Translations under genes and position numbers: made by a program | Notes under the pieces: model-generated | Told to the model about the DNA's origin: nothing | Database searches by the model: none | The model's input: only the letters and a program-made list of their open reading frames with translations | Assembly (NCBI RefSeq): GCF_001552635.1 | Contig: NZ_BCRO01000073.1 | Coordinates: 1 to 64,000 of the forward strand | From: Actinomadura hibisca NBRC 15177 | Lineage (GTDB): Bacteria; Actinomycetota; Actinomycetes; Streptosporangiales; Streptosporangiaceae | Direction: 5' to 3' | Length of the DNA stretch: 64,000 nucleotides | In this document: piece by piece, positions 40,248 through 47,585 of the stretch | How the letters are laid out: each line of letters starts with the position of its first letter | Numbering within the stretch: position 1 is the stretch's first letter

Positions 40248-40838
40248 CTACCCGACTCTGCGGGTGGTGAAGAACTCGATAAGCAGCGCGGCGCACTCGG
40301 CGGCCATCACTTCGGCGATCACCTCGGGCCGGTGGTTGAGCCGGCGGTCCCGGACGACGTCCCACAACGAGCCCACCGCGCCACCCTTGGGGTCGACCGC
40401 GCCGTAGACGATCCGGCCGATCCGCGCCTGGACGGCCGCGCCCGCGCACATCGTGCACGGCTCCAGCGTGACCACCAGCGTGCAGCCCGACAGCCGCCAC
40501 TCGCCCCGGGCCGCGGCGGCGGCGCGCATGGCGACGATCTCGGCGTGCCCGGTGGGGTCGGCGGTGCGCTCGCGGTCGTTGCGGCCGGTGCCGATGACGG
40601 TCCCGGCCTCGTCGAGCACGACCGCGCCCACGGGGACGTCGCCCGCCTCCCTGGCCAGCCGGGCCTGCTCCAGCGCGACGCGCATCGCCGCACGGTGGAG
40701 GCCGGCGTCCGGCCAGTCGGCGTCAGGCGCAGCGGAGGCAGGCCCTGAAACGCCGGACCCAGCAGGATCGGACACAGCGGAATCGGACACAGGAGCGGAC
40801 GCGGAAGGATCAGGCGCGGCGGAGCCAGGCGCGTTCAC
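40248..40838 (-). CDS. tadA: tRNA-specific adenosine deaminase
   Basis: Converts A34 of tRNA-Arg(ACG) to inosine. The cytidine/adenosine deaminase domain carries the zinc motif HAEIVAMRA and LEPCTMCAGA, with the catalytic Glu in HAE. The N-terminal 48 residues are a low-complexity Ser/Ala/Pro/Asp stretch with repeated S-A-P-D and S-D-S-A units, unusual for the family; an ATG giving MRVALEQARLA at about residue 52 would produce a standard 145-residue enzyme. It starts at GTG 40838 if the extension is real. Two TadA-associated genes lie just upstream on the same strand. Confidence 0.93.
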   Translation of the reverse strand: MNAPGSAAPDPSASAPVSDSAVSDPAGSGVSGPASAAPDADWPDAGLHRAAMRVALEQARLAREAGDVPVGAVVLDEAGTVIGTGRNDRERTADPTGHAEIVAMRAAAAARGEWRLSGCTLVVTLEPCTMCAGAAVQARIGRIVYGAVDPKGGAVGSLWDVVRDRRLNHRPEVIAEVMAAECAALLIEFFTTRRVG

Positions 40839-40845
40839 GTGTCGT

Positions 40846-41283
40846 TCAGTCCCGCAGCCGGTCGAACTCGTCGCCGAAGCCCACCAGCTCCGCCACGATC
40901 AGCAGCGCGTCGCCCGGCAGCGCGCTCTCGGCCAGGTCGGCGACCTGCTTGCCCGGCGCCCCCAGGTCGGCCAGCAGCGCCGGATCACCGGCGGGGTCGC
41001 CGTCGGGCGCCTCCCCGACGAGCTGGCGGAACAGTCCGCCCAGCCCGTCGTCGCGGACGGTCGAGATGAACGCGCGCGGCTCGTCCTGGCCGTCCAGGCG
41101 CACCACGGCGAACCAGTCGTCGTCCTGCTCGATCAGCAGCAGCACCGGGTCGCCGTAGGACTCGACGGCCGCCTCCCGCATCAGGTCGGCGACGTCGTCG
41201 ACGCTCTCGGCCTCGGCGAGCACGGCCTCGGTGCCCACCCAGCCCTGCGGGGTCCGGGCGAAAACGGCGGCGAAGTACGACAC
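40846..41283 (-). CDS. tRNA adenosine deaminase-associated protein
   Basis: 145-residue acidic protein of an actinobacterial family named for its position next to tadA: SYFAAVFARTPQGWVGTE, then DPVLLLIEQDDDWFAVVRLDGQ and the LLADLGAPGKQVADL end. Function unknown, perhaps accessory to TadA. The start at GTG 41283 places the conserved YFAA near the N-terminus, as in relatives; GTG 41301 is the alternative. It lies 7 bases before tadA on the same strand. Confidence 0.8.
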   Translation of the reverse strand: MSYFAAVFARTPQGWVGTEAVLAEAESVDDVADLMREAAVESYGDPVLLLIEQDDDWFAVVRLDGQDEPRAFISTVRDDGLGGLFRQLVGEAPDGDPAGDPALLADLGAPGKQVADLAESALPGDALLIVAELVGFGDEFDRLRD

Positions 41284-41372
41284 CCGTTCATTGTGACCCA
41301 CCCGGTCGCGCCGGTCACACCCTCAACGCGAGGTGGGAGGGGAAACGTGGCGGTGACGGTCAGGTGGGCGCG

Positions 41373-41858
41373 TCAGCCGATCGCGTCCAGGGCGCGCTCG
41401 AAGGCGGGCGCGAAGCCGAGCCGGGTGGCGATGCTCAGCAACATCTCGTCCGGGTACAGCTCCAGGTCGCCGGAGATGGCGCCGAGCTCCATCTCGTCCA
41501 GCCCGAGGTCGGAGAAGATCGACATGTCGCCGACCGGCAGCACCTGGTCCAGCTCCTCGTCCTCGGGGATCGGGATGTCCAGGTAGTCCAGCACCTGCCC
41601 GGCCAGCGCCCAGTCCACCGAGGCGGTCACGTCCGACAGGAAGACCATCACCTCGTCGCCCAGCAGCCGGGTCGCCACGAAGAAGTCGTCGCCGACCGAC
41701 ACCAGCCCGATCGTGCCGCCCAGGCTGGGCTGCTGGCGCAACGCGTGGACCAGCCCCGCCAGGTCCTCGGTCAGCGCGACCGGGAGGACTTCGGCCTCCC
41801 AGCGGTCGTCTTCCCGATACACCACGACGGCGAAATCCGTCGCGTCCACATCCGTCAT
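41373..41858 (-). CDS. Second tRNA adenosine deaminase-associated protein
   Basis: 161 residues with the same theme: DFAVVVYREDDRWEAEVLPV, TIGLVSVGDDFFVATRLLGD and LPVGDMSIFSDLGLDEMEL, ending FAPAFERALDAIG. It is a paralogue of the 145-residue protein downstream and probably forms an operon with it and tadA. The ATG at 41858 is preceded by GGTGGAA. Why two copies are kept is unknown. Confidence 0.8.
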   Translation of the reverse strand: MTDVDATDFAVVVYREDDRWEAEVLPVALTEDLAGLVHALRQQPSLGGTIGLVSVGDDFFVATRLLGDEVMVFLSDVTASVDWALAGQVLDYLDIPIPEDEELDQVLPVGDMSIFSDLGLDEMELGAISGDLELYPDEMLLSIATRLGFAPAFERALDAIG

Positions 41859-42031
41859 TTCCACCCCACCGGCGCTGTTCCTGCCAGGCATGGTCGCAGA
41901 TGCCGCGCGTCCTCGCGCACACCACCGCCAAACTCGGCGGCGGCACGCGGCCCGCCGGCGCCATGCCGTGTCGTCGTGCGTGCCGGACGGCGCCTCCGGG
42001 TGCGCCGCCGAACGAACCTACTCGAACCCGA

Positions 42032-42547
42032 TCAGATGCTCCGGAACGTCCGCCGCCGCAGCGCGGCGTGGATCCGCGCCCGCCGCGACCGGTGCGGCGT
42101 CACCCGGCGCCGCAGCTCCTGGGCCTCCGCGAGCTCCCGCAGGAAGATCGCCCGCCGCCGCAGCCGTTCGCGCATCTCCTCCGGGGAGACGTCCCCGGCC
42201 GCCGCGGCCTCGGCCGAGCCGGGCTCGGGCGTCCACTCGTCGTCCGCAGAGGTCCGCGCGGTCCTGCTCATGCGTGACGGGGATCTCGCGCCACCGGGGG
42301 CGGCGCGTCCCGGGGTCCGCGGCGCGCGGTTCCCGGTAGGCGGTGTGGGGCGGTTCACGTCGGAATCGTCCTCGGAGCCGGGGGAACGGGGAGCTGACGG
42401 CGTCCCGGTGCGCGTGTCCGCAGCGTCACGGGGAGGGAACGCCCCTGGCGGGGGACCGGTGGCGCGGCCGTCGTCGGGGGGATCGGGCGCGGACTCCCCG
42501 GCCCGCGTCGCACGATCCGGCCGCGGCTTGCCGTGATCTCTGCTCAT
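42032..42547 (-). CDS. Disordered-headed basic protein of unknown function
   Basis: 171 residues. The first 110 are low-complexity (Pro, Asp, Gly, Arg, Thr); the last 55 are a basic helical segment (SPEEMRERLRRRAIFLREL, then AEAQELRRRVTPHRSRRARI). I know no function. A CAGTAT hexamer lies 6 bases before ATG 42547, a leaderless start signature that supports the long reading; an ATG at 42268 would give only the conserved-looking C-terminal part. It is divergent from upp. Confidence 0.6.
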   Translation of the reverse strand: MSRDHGKPRPDRATRAGESAPDPPDDGRATGPPPGAFPPRDAADTRTGTPSAPRSPGSEDDSDVNRPTPPTGNRAPRTPGRAAPGGARSPSRMSRTARTSADDEWTPEPGSAEAAAAGDVSPEEMRERLRRRAIFLRELAEAQELRRRVTPHRSRRARIHAALRRRTFRSI

Positions 42548-42640
42548 AACGGCATACTGCCCGCTCAACGGCCTTCTACCCACCGCCCGCCCGGCGGCCC
42601 GGCGACGACCGGCGGCACCACCTGTGGGTACGGTGTGGCC

Positions 42641-43279
42641 ATGCAGACCCTTGCCGTCGATCACCCGCTGGTCGCGCACAAGCTGACCACGCTGCGCGAC
42701 GTGCGCACCGACTCGCCCACGTTCCGCCGCCTGGCCGACGAACTCGTCACGTTGCTGGCCTACGAGGCCACCCGGGACGTCCGCGTCGCCGACGTCACCG
42801 TGCGCACCCCGCTCGTCACCGCCGACGGCGTGCAGCTCGCCAGCCCCAAGCCGCTGGTCGTGCCGATCCTGCGGGCGGGCCTCGGCATGCTGGACGGCAT
42901 GACCCGGCTGCTGCCCACCGCCGAGGTCGGCTTCCTCGGCATGATCCGCGACGAGGGCTCGCTCCAGGCGCAGACCTACGCCACCCGCCTGCCCGACGAC
43001 CTGTCGGGCCGCCAGTGCTACGTGCTGGACCCGATGCTGGCCACCGGCGGCACCCTGGCCGCCGCGATCAAGCTGCTGTTCGACCGGGGCGCCCGCGACG
43101 TCACCGCCGTGGTGCTGCTGGCCGCGCCGGAGGGCCTGGCCCACCTGGAGGAGGCGTTCGAGGGCACCGGCGCGCCGATCCGCGTGGTCACCGCCGCGAT
43201 CGACTCCCACCTGAACGAGCAGGGCTTCATCGTCCCGGGCCTCGGCGACGCCGGCGACCGCCTCTACGGGGTCGTCTGA
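42641..43279 (+). CDS. upp: Uracil phosphoribosyltransferase
   Basis: 212-residue salvage enzyme making UMP from uracil and PRPP. Diagnostic segments are MQTLAVDHPLVAHKLTTLRD, VPILRAGLGMLDGM, LDPMLATGGTLAAAI (the PRPP loop) and GFIVPGLGDAGDRLYG at the uracil site. A TACGGT hexamer (42629-42634) lies 6 bases before the ATG, so the mRNA is probably leaderless. Confidence 0.97.
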   Translation: MQTLAVDHPLVAHKLTTLRDVRTDSPTFRRLADELVTLLAYEATRDVRVADVTVRTPLVTADGVQLASPKPLVVPILRAGLGMLDGMTRLLPTAEVGFLGMIRDEGSLQAQTYATRLPDDLSGRQCYVLDPMLATGGTLAAAIKLLFDRGARDVTAVVLLAAPEGLAHLEEAFEGTGAPIRVVTAAIDSHLNEQGFIVPGLGDAGDRLYGVV

Positions 43280-43440
43280 CCTGCGAGGACTCGCCCCGCC
43301 CCGGAAGATCATGATGTTCGCGGGCCGTCACAGCGGGTAGGAACCCGCCACGGAACGTCAGATCGTTCCCCTCCGTCACCCCGGCATGCAAGGGGACGGT
43401 TTCGGACCGGGGCGACGCGAGCGAGCCTCTAGGAAGCGTG

Positions 43441-43713
43441 ATGGCCCACCCAGGGGACGGCGAACTGCCGGACTACGAAGAGATCGGCGAGCACCTCGCC
43501 GAGGAGTTCGCGGGCGTGCACCAGCCCGACACGGTCACCCGCTGCGTCGCCGCCGCGCGGCACGGCGCCGAGGAGGTCACCGGCGGGGCGCCCGCCGACC
43601 TGGTCGAGCGGATCGCCCGCAAGCACCTCCAGGTGCTCGCCACGGTCGCGGCGGAGAAACGCCGCCAGGCGCCCCGCACGAGCCTGGGGAACACGTTGGG
43701 GAACACGCCCTGA
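43441..43713 (+). CDS. Small helical protein of unknown function (90 aa)
   Basis: Mostly helical: PDYEEIGEHLAEEFAGVHQP, then TVTRCVAAARHGAEEV and LVERIARKHLQVLATVAAEK. It looks like the short three-helix proteins (a DUF3562-like layout) found across bacteria, with no known role. The ATG at 43441 is preceded by AGGAAG; a GTG three bases earlier is possible. The gap after upp has GCGGGT/ACCCGC and GGAACG/CGTTCC small dyads (43333-43369). Confidence 0.55.
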   Translation: MAHPGDGELPDYEEIGEHLAEEFAGVHQPDTVTRCVAAARHGAEEVTGGAPADLVERIARKHLQVLATVAAEKRRQAPRTSLGNTLGNTP

Positions 43714-43921
43714 CGGCCTGAAGCGGCCCCCGCGCGGGGCGCGCCCCGGCGGCGGGCGCGCCATGGTCCCCCGGCGCGGGCACGACGCCGCCACACGATC
43801 GCCCGCGGGCGCGCGTCCCCTCCGAGCGCGCGCAACCCGCCAGAGCCCTTGCTTTGCCGGGGGTGCGGGCTGTGCGAAACTTGCCTGGGGTCTGAGGCTC
43901 ATCGCGCTCCGGGAGGCTGTC

Positions 43922-44080
43922 GTGCCCGCCAAGAAGTACCTCACCTGGGCCGCCGTGGCCTTCGTGGCGCTCTACGTGTTCCAGCAACCCGAGGGGGCCG
44001 CGCGGTCGGTGCAGGACGCGGCCGGCGGCATCGCCTCGGTCGCCGACTCCCTGGCCACCTTCGTCGGCGCGCTGGCCTGA
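43922..44080 (+). CDS. Very small membrane protein (52 aa)
   Basis: V/M-PAKKYLTWAAVAFVALYVF is one membrane helix with positive residues at its start; the rest (ARSVQDAAGGIASVADSLAT) is an amphipathic helix. It ends 7 bases before the next gene and is probably co-transcribed with it. The starting GTG is preceded by GGGAGG. Function unknown. Confidence 0.6.
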   Translation: MPAKKYLTWAAVAFVALYVFQQPEGAARSVQDAAGGIASVADSLATFVGALA

Positions 44081-44087
44081 GGACGCC

Positions 44088-44618
44088 ATGCGCCTGGTGA
44101 CGCCCGGTGACTCCGCCCCGGCCTCGGTCAACAAGTATCTCCTCCCGCACGAGACGCAGGTGATCACGGTCCGGCGGCACCCCGCCGTGCTGATGGTCCC
44201 GGTTGGGCTCGTGCTCGGCGGCCTCATCGTCGCCGGCGTGCTCAGCAACACCGTGGCCGGCGGCGCCGGCGCGGTCATCAGCTGGATCTGGTGGGGCTGG
44301 CTGATCCTGCTGGCCTGGTTCGTGTGGCGGGTCGCCGAGTGGTCGGTGGACTACTTCGTCATCACCAACCAGCGCATGTTGCTGACCACCGGCCTGCTCA
44401 CCCGGAACGTGGCGATGATGCCGCTGGCCAAGGTCACCGACATGAGCTTCAAGCGCTCGATCGTGGGGCGCATGCTCGGCTACGGCGAGTTCGTGCTGGA
44501 GTCGGCCGGCCAGGACCAGGCGCTGTCGACGGTGGACTACCTGCCCTACCCCGAGCAGCTCTACCTGGAGGTCTGTGAAATGATCTTCCCGAACAAGAAC
44601 GCGACCGCCGACGACTGA
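44088..44618 (+). CDS. Bacterial PH-domain (bPH2) membrane protein
   Basis: 176 residues. A short head (YLLPHETQVITVRRHPAVLM) is followed by two hydrophobic helices (about 36-60 and 65-85) and a bPH2 domain: YFVITNQRMLLTTGLLTRNVAMMPL, ITDMSFKRSIVGRMLGYGE-like and STVDYLPYPEQLY. Such proteins sit in the membrane with the PH domain inside the cell; role unknown. It follows the 52-residue membrane protein by 7 bases. Confidence 0.85.
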   Translation: MRLVTPGDSAPASVNKYLLPHETQVITVRRHPAVLMVPVGLVLGGLIVAGVLSNTVAGGAGAVISWIWWGWLILLAWFVWRVAEWSVDYFVITNQRMLLTTGLLTRNVAMMPLAKVTDMSFKRSIVGRMLGYGEFVLESAGQDQALSTVDYLPYPEQLYLEVCEMIFPNKNATADD

Positions 44619-44736
44619 CCGGCCCGCCGCGCCCCCCGGACACGCCGCGCTTGGTTGCTCTCGATGTGCGCCAACCCGCAATGTGCAATTATGTCGGCAC
44701 CCCAGCCGCCTGATTACTTCCGCTAAGTGAGTCCAC

Positions 44737-46173
44737 ATGCCGGGTCCAGGCAACGTCGGCGAACGTGTCCGCAACCTGCGGCTGACCAGACGCTTGTCGC
44801 AGGCACAGCTCGCCGGTCACGACCTCTCAGACAGCTACATCTCGTTGATCGAGTCCGGTAAGCGCACCCCCACGCCGACCGTGCTGCGGATGCTGGCCGA
44901 ACGGCTCGGCTGCACGCCGGAGTACCTCGCCGAGGGCGTCGAGCCGGAGCAGCGCGCCCATCTGGAGGTGCGCGAACGCCACGCGCACCTGGCCCTGCTG
45001 GGCGGCGACGCGGCCACCGCCGAGGCGGCCTTCCAGGAGGTGATCGCGCGCAGCGACGACGCCGACCTCACCGCCCGCGCCCGCTGGGGCCGCGCCCGCG
45101 CCCTGGCGGACCTCGGCCGCATCGAGGAGGCCATCGCCTCCTTCGAGGAGCTGCGCGAGCAGGCCGAGCGCGACCCCGGCCGCGCCAGCCGGCTGCCCGC
45201 GGTGATCGCGCTGGCCCGCTGCTACCACGCCGTCGGCGACCTTGGCCAGGCCGTCGCGCTCGGCGAGCGCGCGCTGGACCGGCTGCGCAAGCTCGGCCTC
45301 ACGGTGGGCGAGGAGCACACCGAGGCCGGCCGCGTGCTGCTGCTGGCGTACGTGGACCGGTCCGATCCGGCCCGCGCGCACGCCTTGGCCCGCGACCTGC
45401 TGGTCTCCGCCGACGCCGAGGTGCCGCTCGGCGTCGCCTACCAGCGCGCCAGCACCCGCGCCCTGGAGGAGGGCGCGGTGGGCGACTCGTTGTACTTCGC
45501 CGACCAGGCCCTCGCCTCCCGCTCCGGCGGCGAGCCCCGCCAGGTGCGGGCCCGGCTCCACCTGGCCGCCGCGCGGGCGCTGCTGCGGGGCGTCCCCTCG
45601 TTCAACGCGCCCCTGGTCGCCGAGGCCCCCGAACTGCGCGACCCGCAGACCAGTCCGTCCCCGCGCGCGGCCGAGGAGGCCCTGGAGCTGCTGGCGGGCA
45701 CCGACTGCCTGACCGGCCCGGAGGCGACCGAGGCGACGATCGAGAAGGCCCGCGCCCTGATCCTGCTGGGCCGCACGGACGAGGCCGTCGCGCTGCTGGA
45801 GGAGTTCCTCGACACCGGGATGGCGCTGGCGGCACCGCCCACCGGCCCGGTCCACCCGGTCGTCCCGCAGCCGGGCACCGACCTGGAGTCGCGAGTCCGC
45901 AAGACGGCGCAGGCCCGGCTCGTCCTCGCCCGCGCCCGGCTGGCGCAGCAGGACCGGCAGGCGGCCCTGGTCGTCCTGAGCGCCGCCCGAGGGCAGCTGG
46001 AGACCCTGCCGAGGGGACGCGCCGCCGCGCACGTCCTGCGCGAACTGGGCGAGCTGCTCGAAACGGCGAACGAACCCGCCGACGCCGCCAACGCCTACCG
46101 GCGCGCGCTGGAGGCGGCGGGCCTGCGCCCGGGACGCCCCCAGACCGCCGCCTACGACCTGGGCAGGGTCTGA
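44737..46173 (+). CDS. XRE-family regulator with TPR array
   Basis: 478 residues. The helix-turn-helix is at about 8-65 (NLRLTRRLSQAQLAGHDLSDSYISLIESGKRTP in split segments). The rest is a superhelix of TPR-like repeats (HLALLGGDAATAEAAFQEVIAR, ARALADLGRIEEAIASFEEL, IALARCYHAVGDLGQAVALGERAL and onward to RELGELLETANEPADAANAYRRAL). This layout resembles quorum-sensing and developmental regulators of Gram-positive bacteria that read small peptides or protein partners; the ligand is unknown. No gene with a peptide signal is adjacent. Confidence 0.85.
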   Translation: MPGPGNVGERVRNLRLTRRLSQAQLAGHDLSDSYISLIESGKRTPTPTVLRMLAERLGCTPEYLAEGVEPEQRAHLEVRERHAHLALLGGDAATAEAAFQEVIARSDDADLTARARWGRARALADLGRIEEAIASFEELREQAERDPGRASRLPAVIALARCYHAVGDLGQAVALGERALDRLRKLGLTVGEEHTEAGRVLLLAYVDRSDPARAHALARDLLVSADAEVPLGVAYQRASTRALEEGAVGDSLYFADQALASRSGGEPRQVRARLHLAAARALLRGVPSFNAPLVAEAPELRDPQTSPSPRAAEEALELLAGTDCLTGPEATEATIEKARALILLGRTDEAVALLEEFLDTGMALAAPPTGPVHPVVPQPGTDLESRVRKTAQARLVLARARLAQQDRQAALVVLSAARGQLETLPRGRAAAHVLRELGELLETANEPADAANAYRRALEAAGLRPGRPQTAAYDLGRV

Positions 46174-46270
46174 GAAGGCCCGCTCAGGGCCCCGGGCGGC
46201 CTGCGAGGGCCGGGGACGCTCCACGCGGTCGTCATAAGAGTGGCCTACGACCTCGGTGCTGAGGCGATTT

Positions 46271-46319
46271 GCAAGGCCGTCGCGGGCGGCACGCCGGGTA
46301 GGCGTGCCGCCCGCCTTGC
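46271..46319. terminator. Large hairpin in the gap after the XRE-TPR gene
   Basis: A perfect 14-bp stem (46282-46295 and 46301-46314) with loop GGGTA, extended by GCAAG/CTTGC (46271-46275 and 46315-46319, with a bulge). It lies 100 bases after the XRE-TPR stop. The rest of the 340-base gap holds a 14-bp palindrome and the mini-ORF described separately; I see no other gene. A terminator is likely, but no T run follows. Confidence 0.55.
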
Positions 46320-46460
46320 CGCGCTCTCCGGTCCGCCCTCACTGAGCCACGCCCACCAGCCCGTCCTCGCGCGTCCGGAAGGCGCCGAGCCATGCCCGCA
46401 GGCCGTGTAACAACCTGCCCCTAGGGAAGGGGCGACATGTGCCACGCGTTGTGACAAGAG

Positions 46461-46474
46461 GTGAGCATGCTCAC
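46461..46474. promoter_or_regulatory. 14-bp palindrome upstream of the GntR operon
   Basis: GTGAGCATGCTCAC is fully self-complementary and lies about 40 bases before the mini-ORF ATG, in the expected promoter region (ACGGAATAAAACC follows). It may be an operator for the GntR protein or another regulator. Confidence 0.4.
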
Positions 46475-46513
46475 GTCGGTACGGAATAAAACCCGCGCTC
46501 CCGTAGTCCTAAC

Positions 46514-46594
46514 ATGGAGACATGGGATGATTGGCTGACTGAGGTCGCCACCCGCTCGTCCCCGACTCCGTCCGCTCCGAAGGGGGACCCGTGA
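46514..46594 (+). CDS. Coupled upstream mini-ORF (26 aa) of the gntR-like gene
   Basis: ATG 46514 opens a 26-codon frame beginning METWDDWLTEVATR. Its TGA (46592-46594) overlaps the GTG of the GntR gene by 4 bases, so it can be translated and couple to it. No ribosome site precedes the ATG, and it may be at or near the transcript start. The early codons include ACA, GAT, GAT and ACT, unlike neighbours. It is either a regulatory leader peptide or chance; the exact overlap argues for the former. Confidence 0.4.
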   Translation: METWDDWLTEVATRSSPTPSAPKGDP

Positions 46595-47466
46595 CTCTGC
46601 GCACCGCTCGCCGCTCGTCCCTGGTCGATCAAGTGATCGACCAGCTCAGGGGTGAGATCGCCACCGGTGTGTGGCCGGTCGGCGGCAAGATCCCCGCGGA
46701 GCCGGTGTTGTCGGAGACGCTCGGGGTGGGCCGCAACACCGTCCGCGAGGCGGTGCGGGCCCTCCAGCACGCCGGTCTCCTGGAGTGCCGCCAGGGCGAC
46801 GGCACCTACGTCATCGCCACCAGCGAGCTGTCGGGCGCCGTCCGCCGCCGCCTGGAGACCGCCGAGCTCATCGAGATCGTGGAGGTCCGGCGCGGGCTGG
46901 AGGTGGAGGCCGCGCGGCTGGCCGCCGCCCGCCGCACCGACACCGACGTCACCGCGATCGCCGCGGCGCTCGCCGAGCGGGACGCCGCCTTCGCCGCCGG
47001 CGAGCACGCCACGTTCGTCGAGGCCGACCTCGCCTTCCACACCGCGGTGGTCGAGGCCACCCACAACCAGGTGCTGACCGACCTCTACCGCGACTTCAGC
47101 GCGGCGCTGCGCGCCAGCATCGGGGCCGCGGGCGACCTGCTGGAGCACGCCGACATCCCGCACGGCCCGATCGCCGAGGCGATCGAGGCCGGCGACGCGC
47201 CGGCCGCGGCCCGCGCCACCCACGCGTGCCTGGACGAGATCCTGCGCTCCACCGAAGAACGCACCCTCGCCGGCACCGCGCCGTCCGCCGGTGCTGCGCC
47301 GTCCGCCGGCACCGCGCGTTCCAGTGGCACTATGCCGGTCGGTGGCACCAGCCCGTCGGCTGGCACCGCGCCGTCCGGCGGCCCGGTAGCCGACGCGGGA
47401 CCGCCCGCCGATCCGCCTGCCGAGCGCCCGCCCGCCGCCCCGCCGGAGCCCGTGCCCACCGCCTGA
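46591..47466 (+). CDS. GntR-family (FadR/FCD) transcriptional regulator
   Basis: 291 residues. The winged helix lies at about 10-75 (VDQVIDQLRGEIATGVWPVG, then LSETLGVGRNTVREAVRALQ), and the FCD ligand-binding domain at 85-220 (EIVEVRRGLEVEAARLAA, HTAVVEATHNQVL, HGPIAEAIEAGD). The metal-binding pattern of D-x3-H and later H residues of FCD proteins is present. The last 70 residues are a disordered Ser/Ala/Gly/Thr/Pro repeat tail (GTAPSAG-type), unusual. An AGGGGG ribosome site lies 4 bases before GTG 46591. It probably controls the MFS gene 120 bases downstream. Confidence 0.9.
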   Translation: MTLRTARRSSLVDQVIDQLRGEIATGVWPVGGKIPAEPVLSETLGVGRNTVREAVRALQHAGLLECRQGDGTYVIATSELSGAVRRRLETAELIEIVEVRRGLEVEAARLAAARRTDTDVTAIAAALAERDAAFAAGEHATFVEADLAFHTAVVEATHNQVLTDLYRDFSAALRASIGAAGDLLEHADIPHGPIAEAIEAGDAPAAARATHACLDEILRSTEERTLAGTAPSAGAAPSAGTARSSGTMPVGGTSPSAGTAPSGGPVADAGPPADPPAERPPAAPPEPVPTA

Positions 47467-47511
47467 CGGCGGCGCGCCCCCTGCACCGGCCCCGTTCCCC
47501 GAGGAACGCGT

Positions 47512-47525
47512 TTGGACCGGTCCAA
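47512..47525. promoter_or_regulatory. 14-bp palindrome, candidate GntR operator before the MFS gene
   Basis: TTGGACCGGTCCAA is fully self-complementary and matches the TGG-n-CC-n-GG-n-CCA style of FadR-type sites. It lies 60 bases before the MFS start and 45 bases after the gntR stop. A CGTTCC-n4-GGAACG dyad (47493-47508) is alongside. Confidence 0.55.
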
Positions 47526-47585
47526 CATCGGGTGCCCGGCTCCCTCTCCCACGTTCCCGCAGCTCCCACGCTCGACGAAGGTCCC

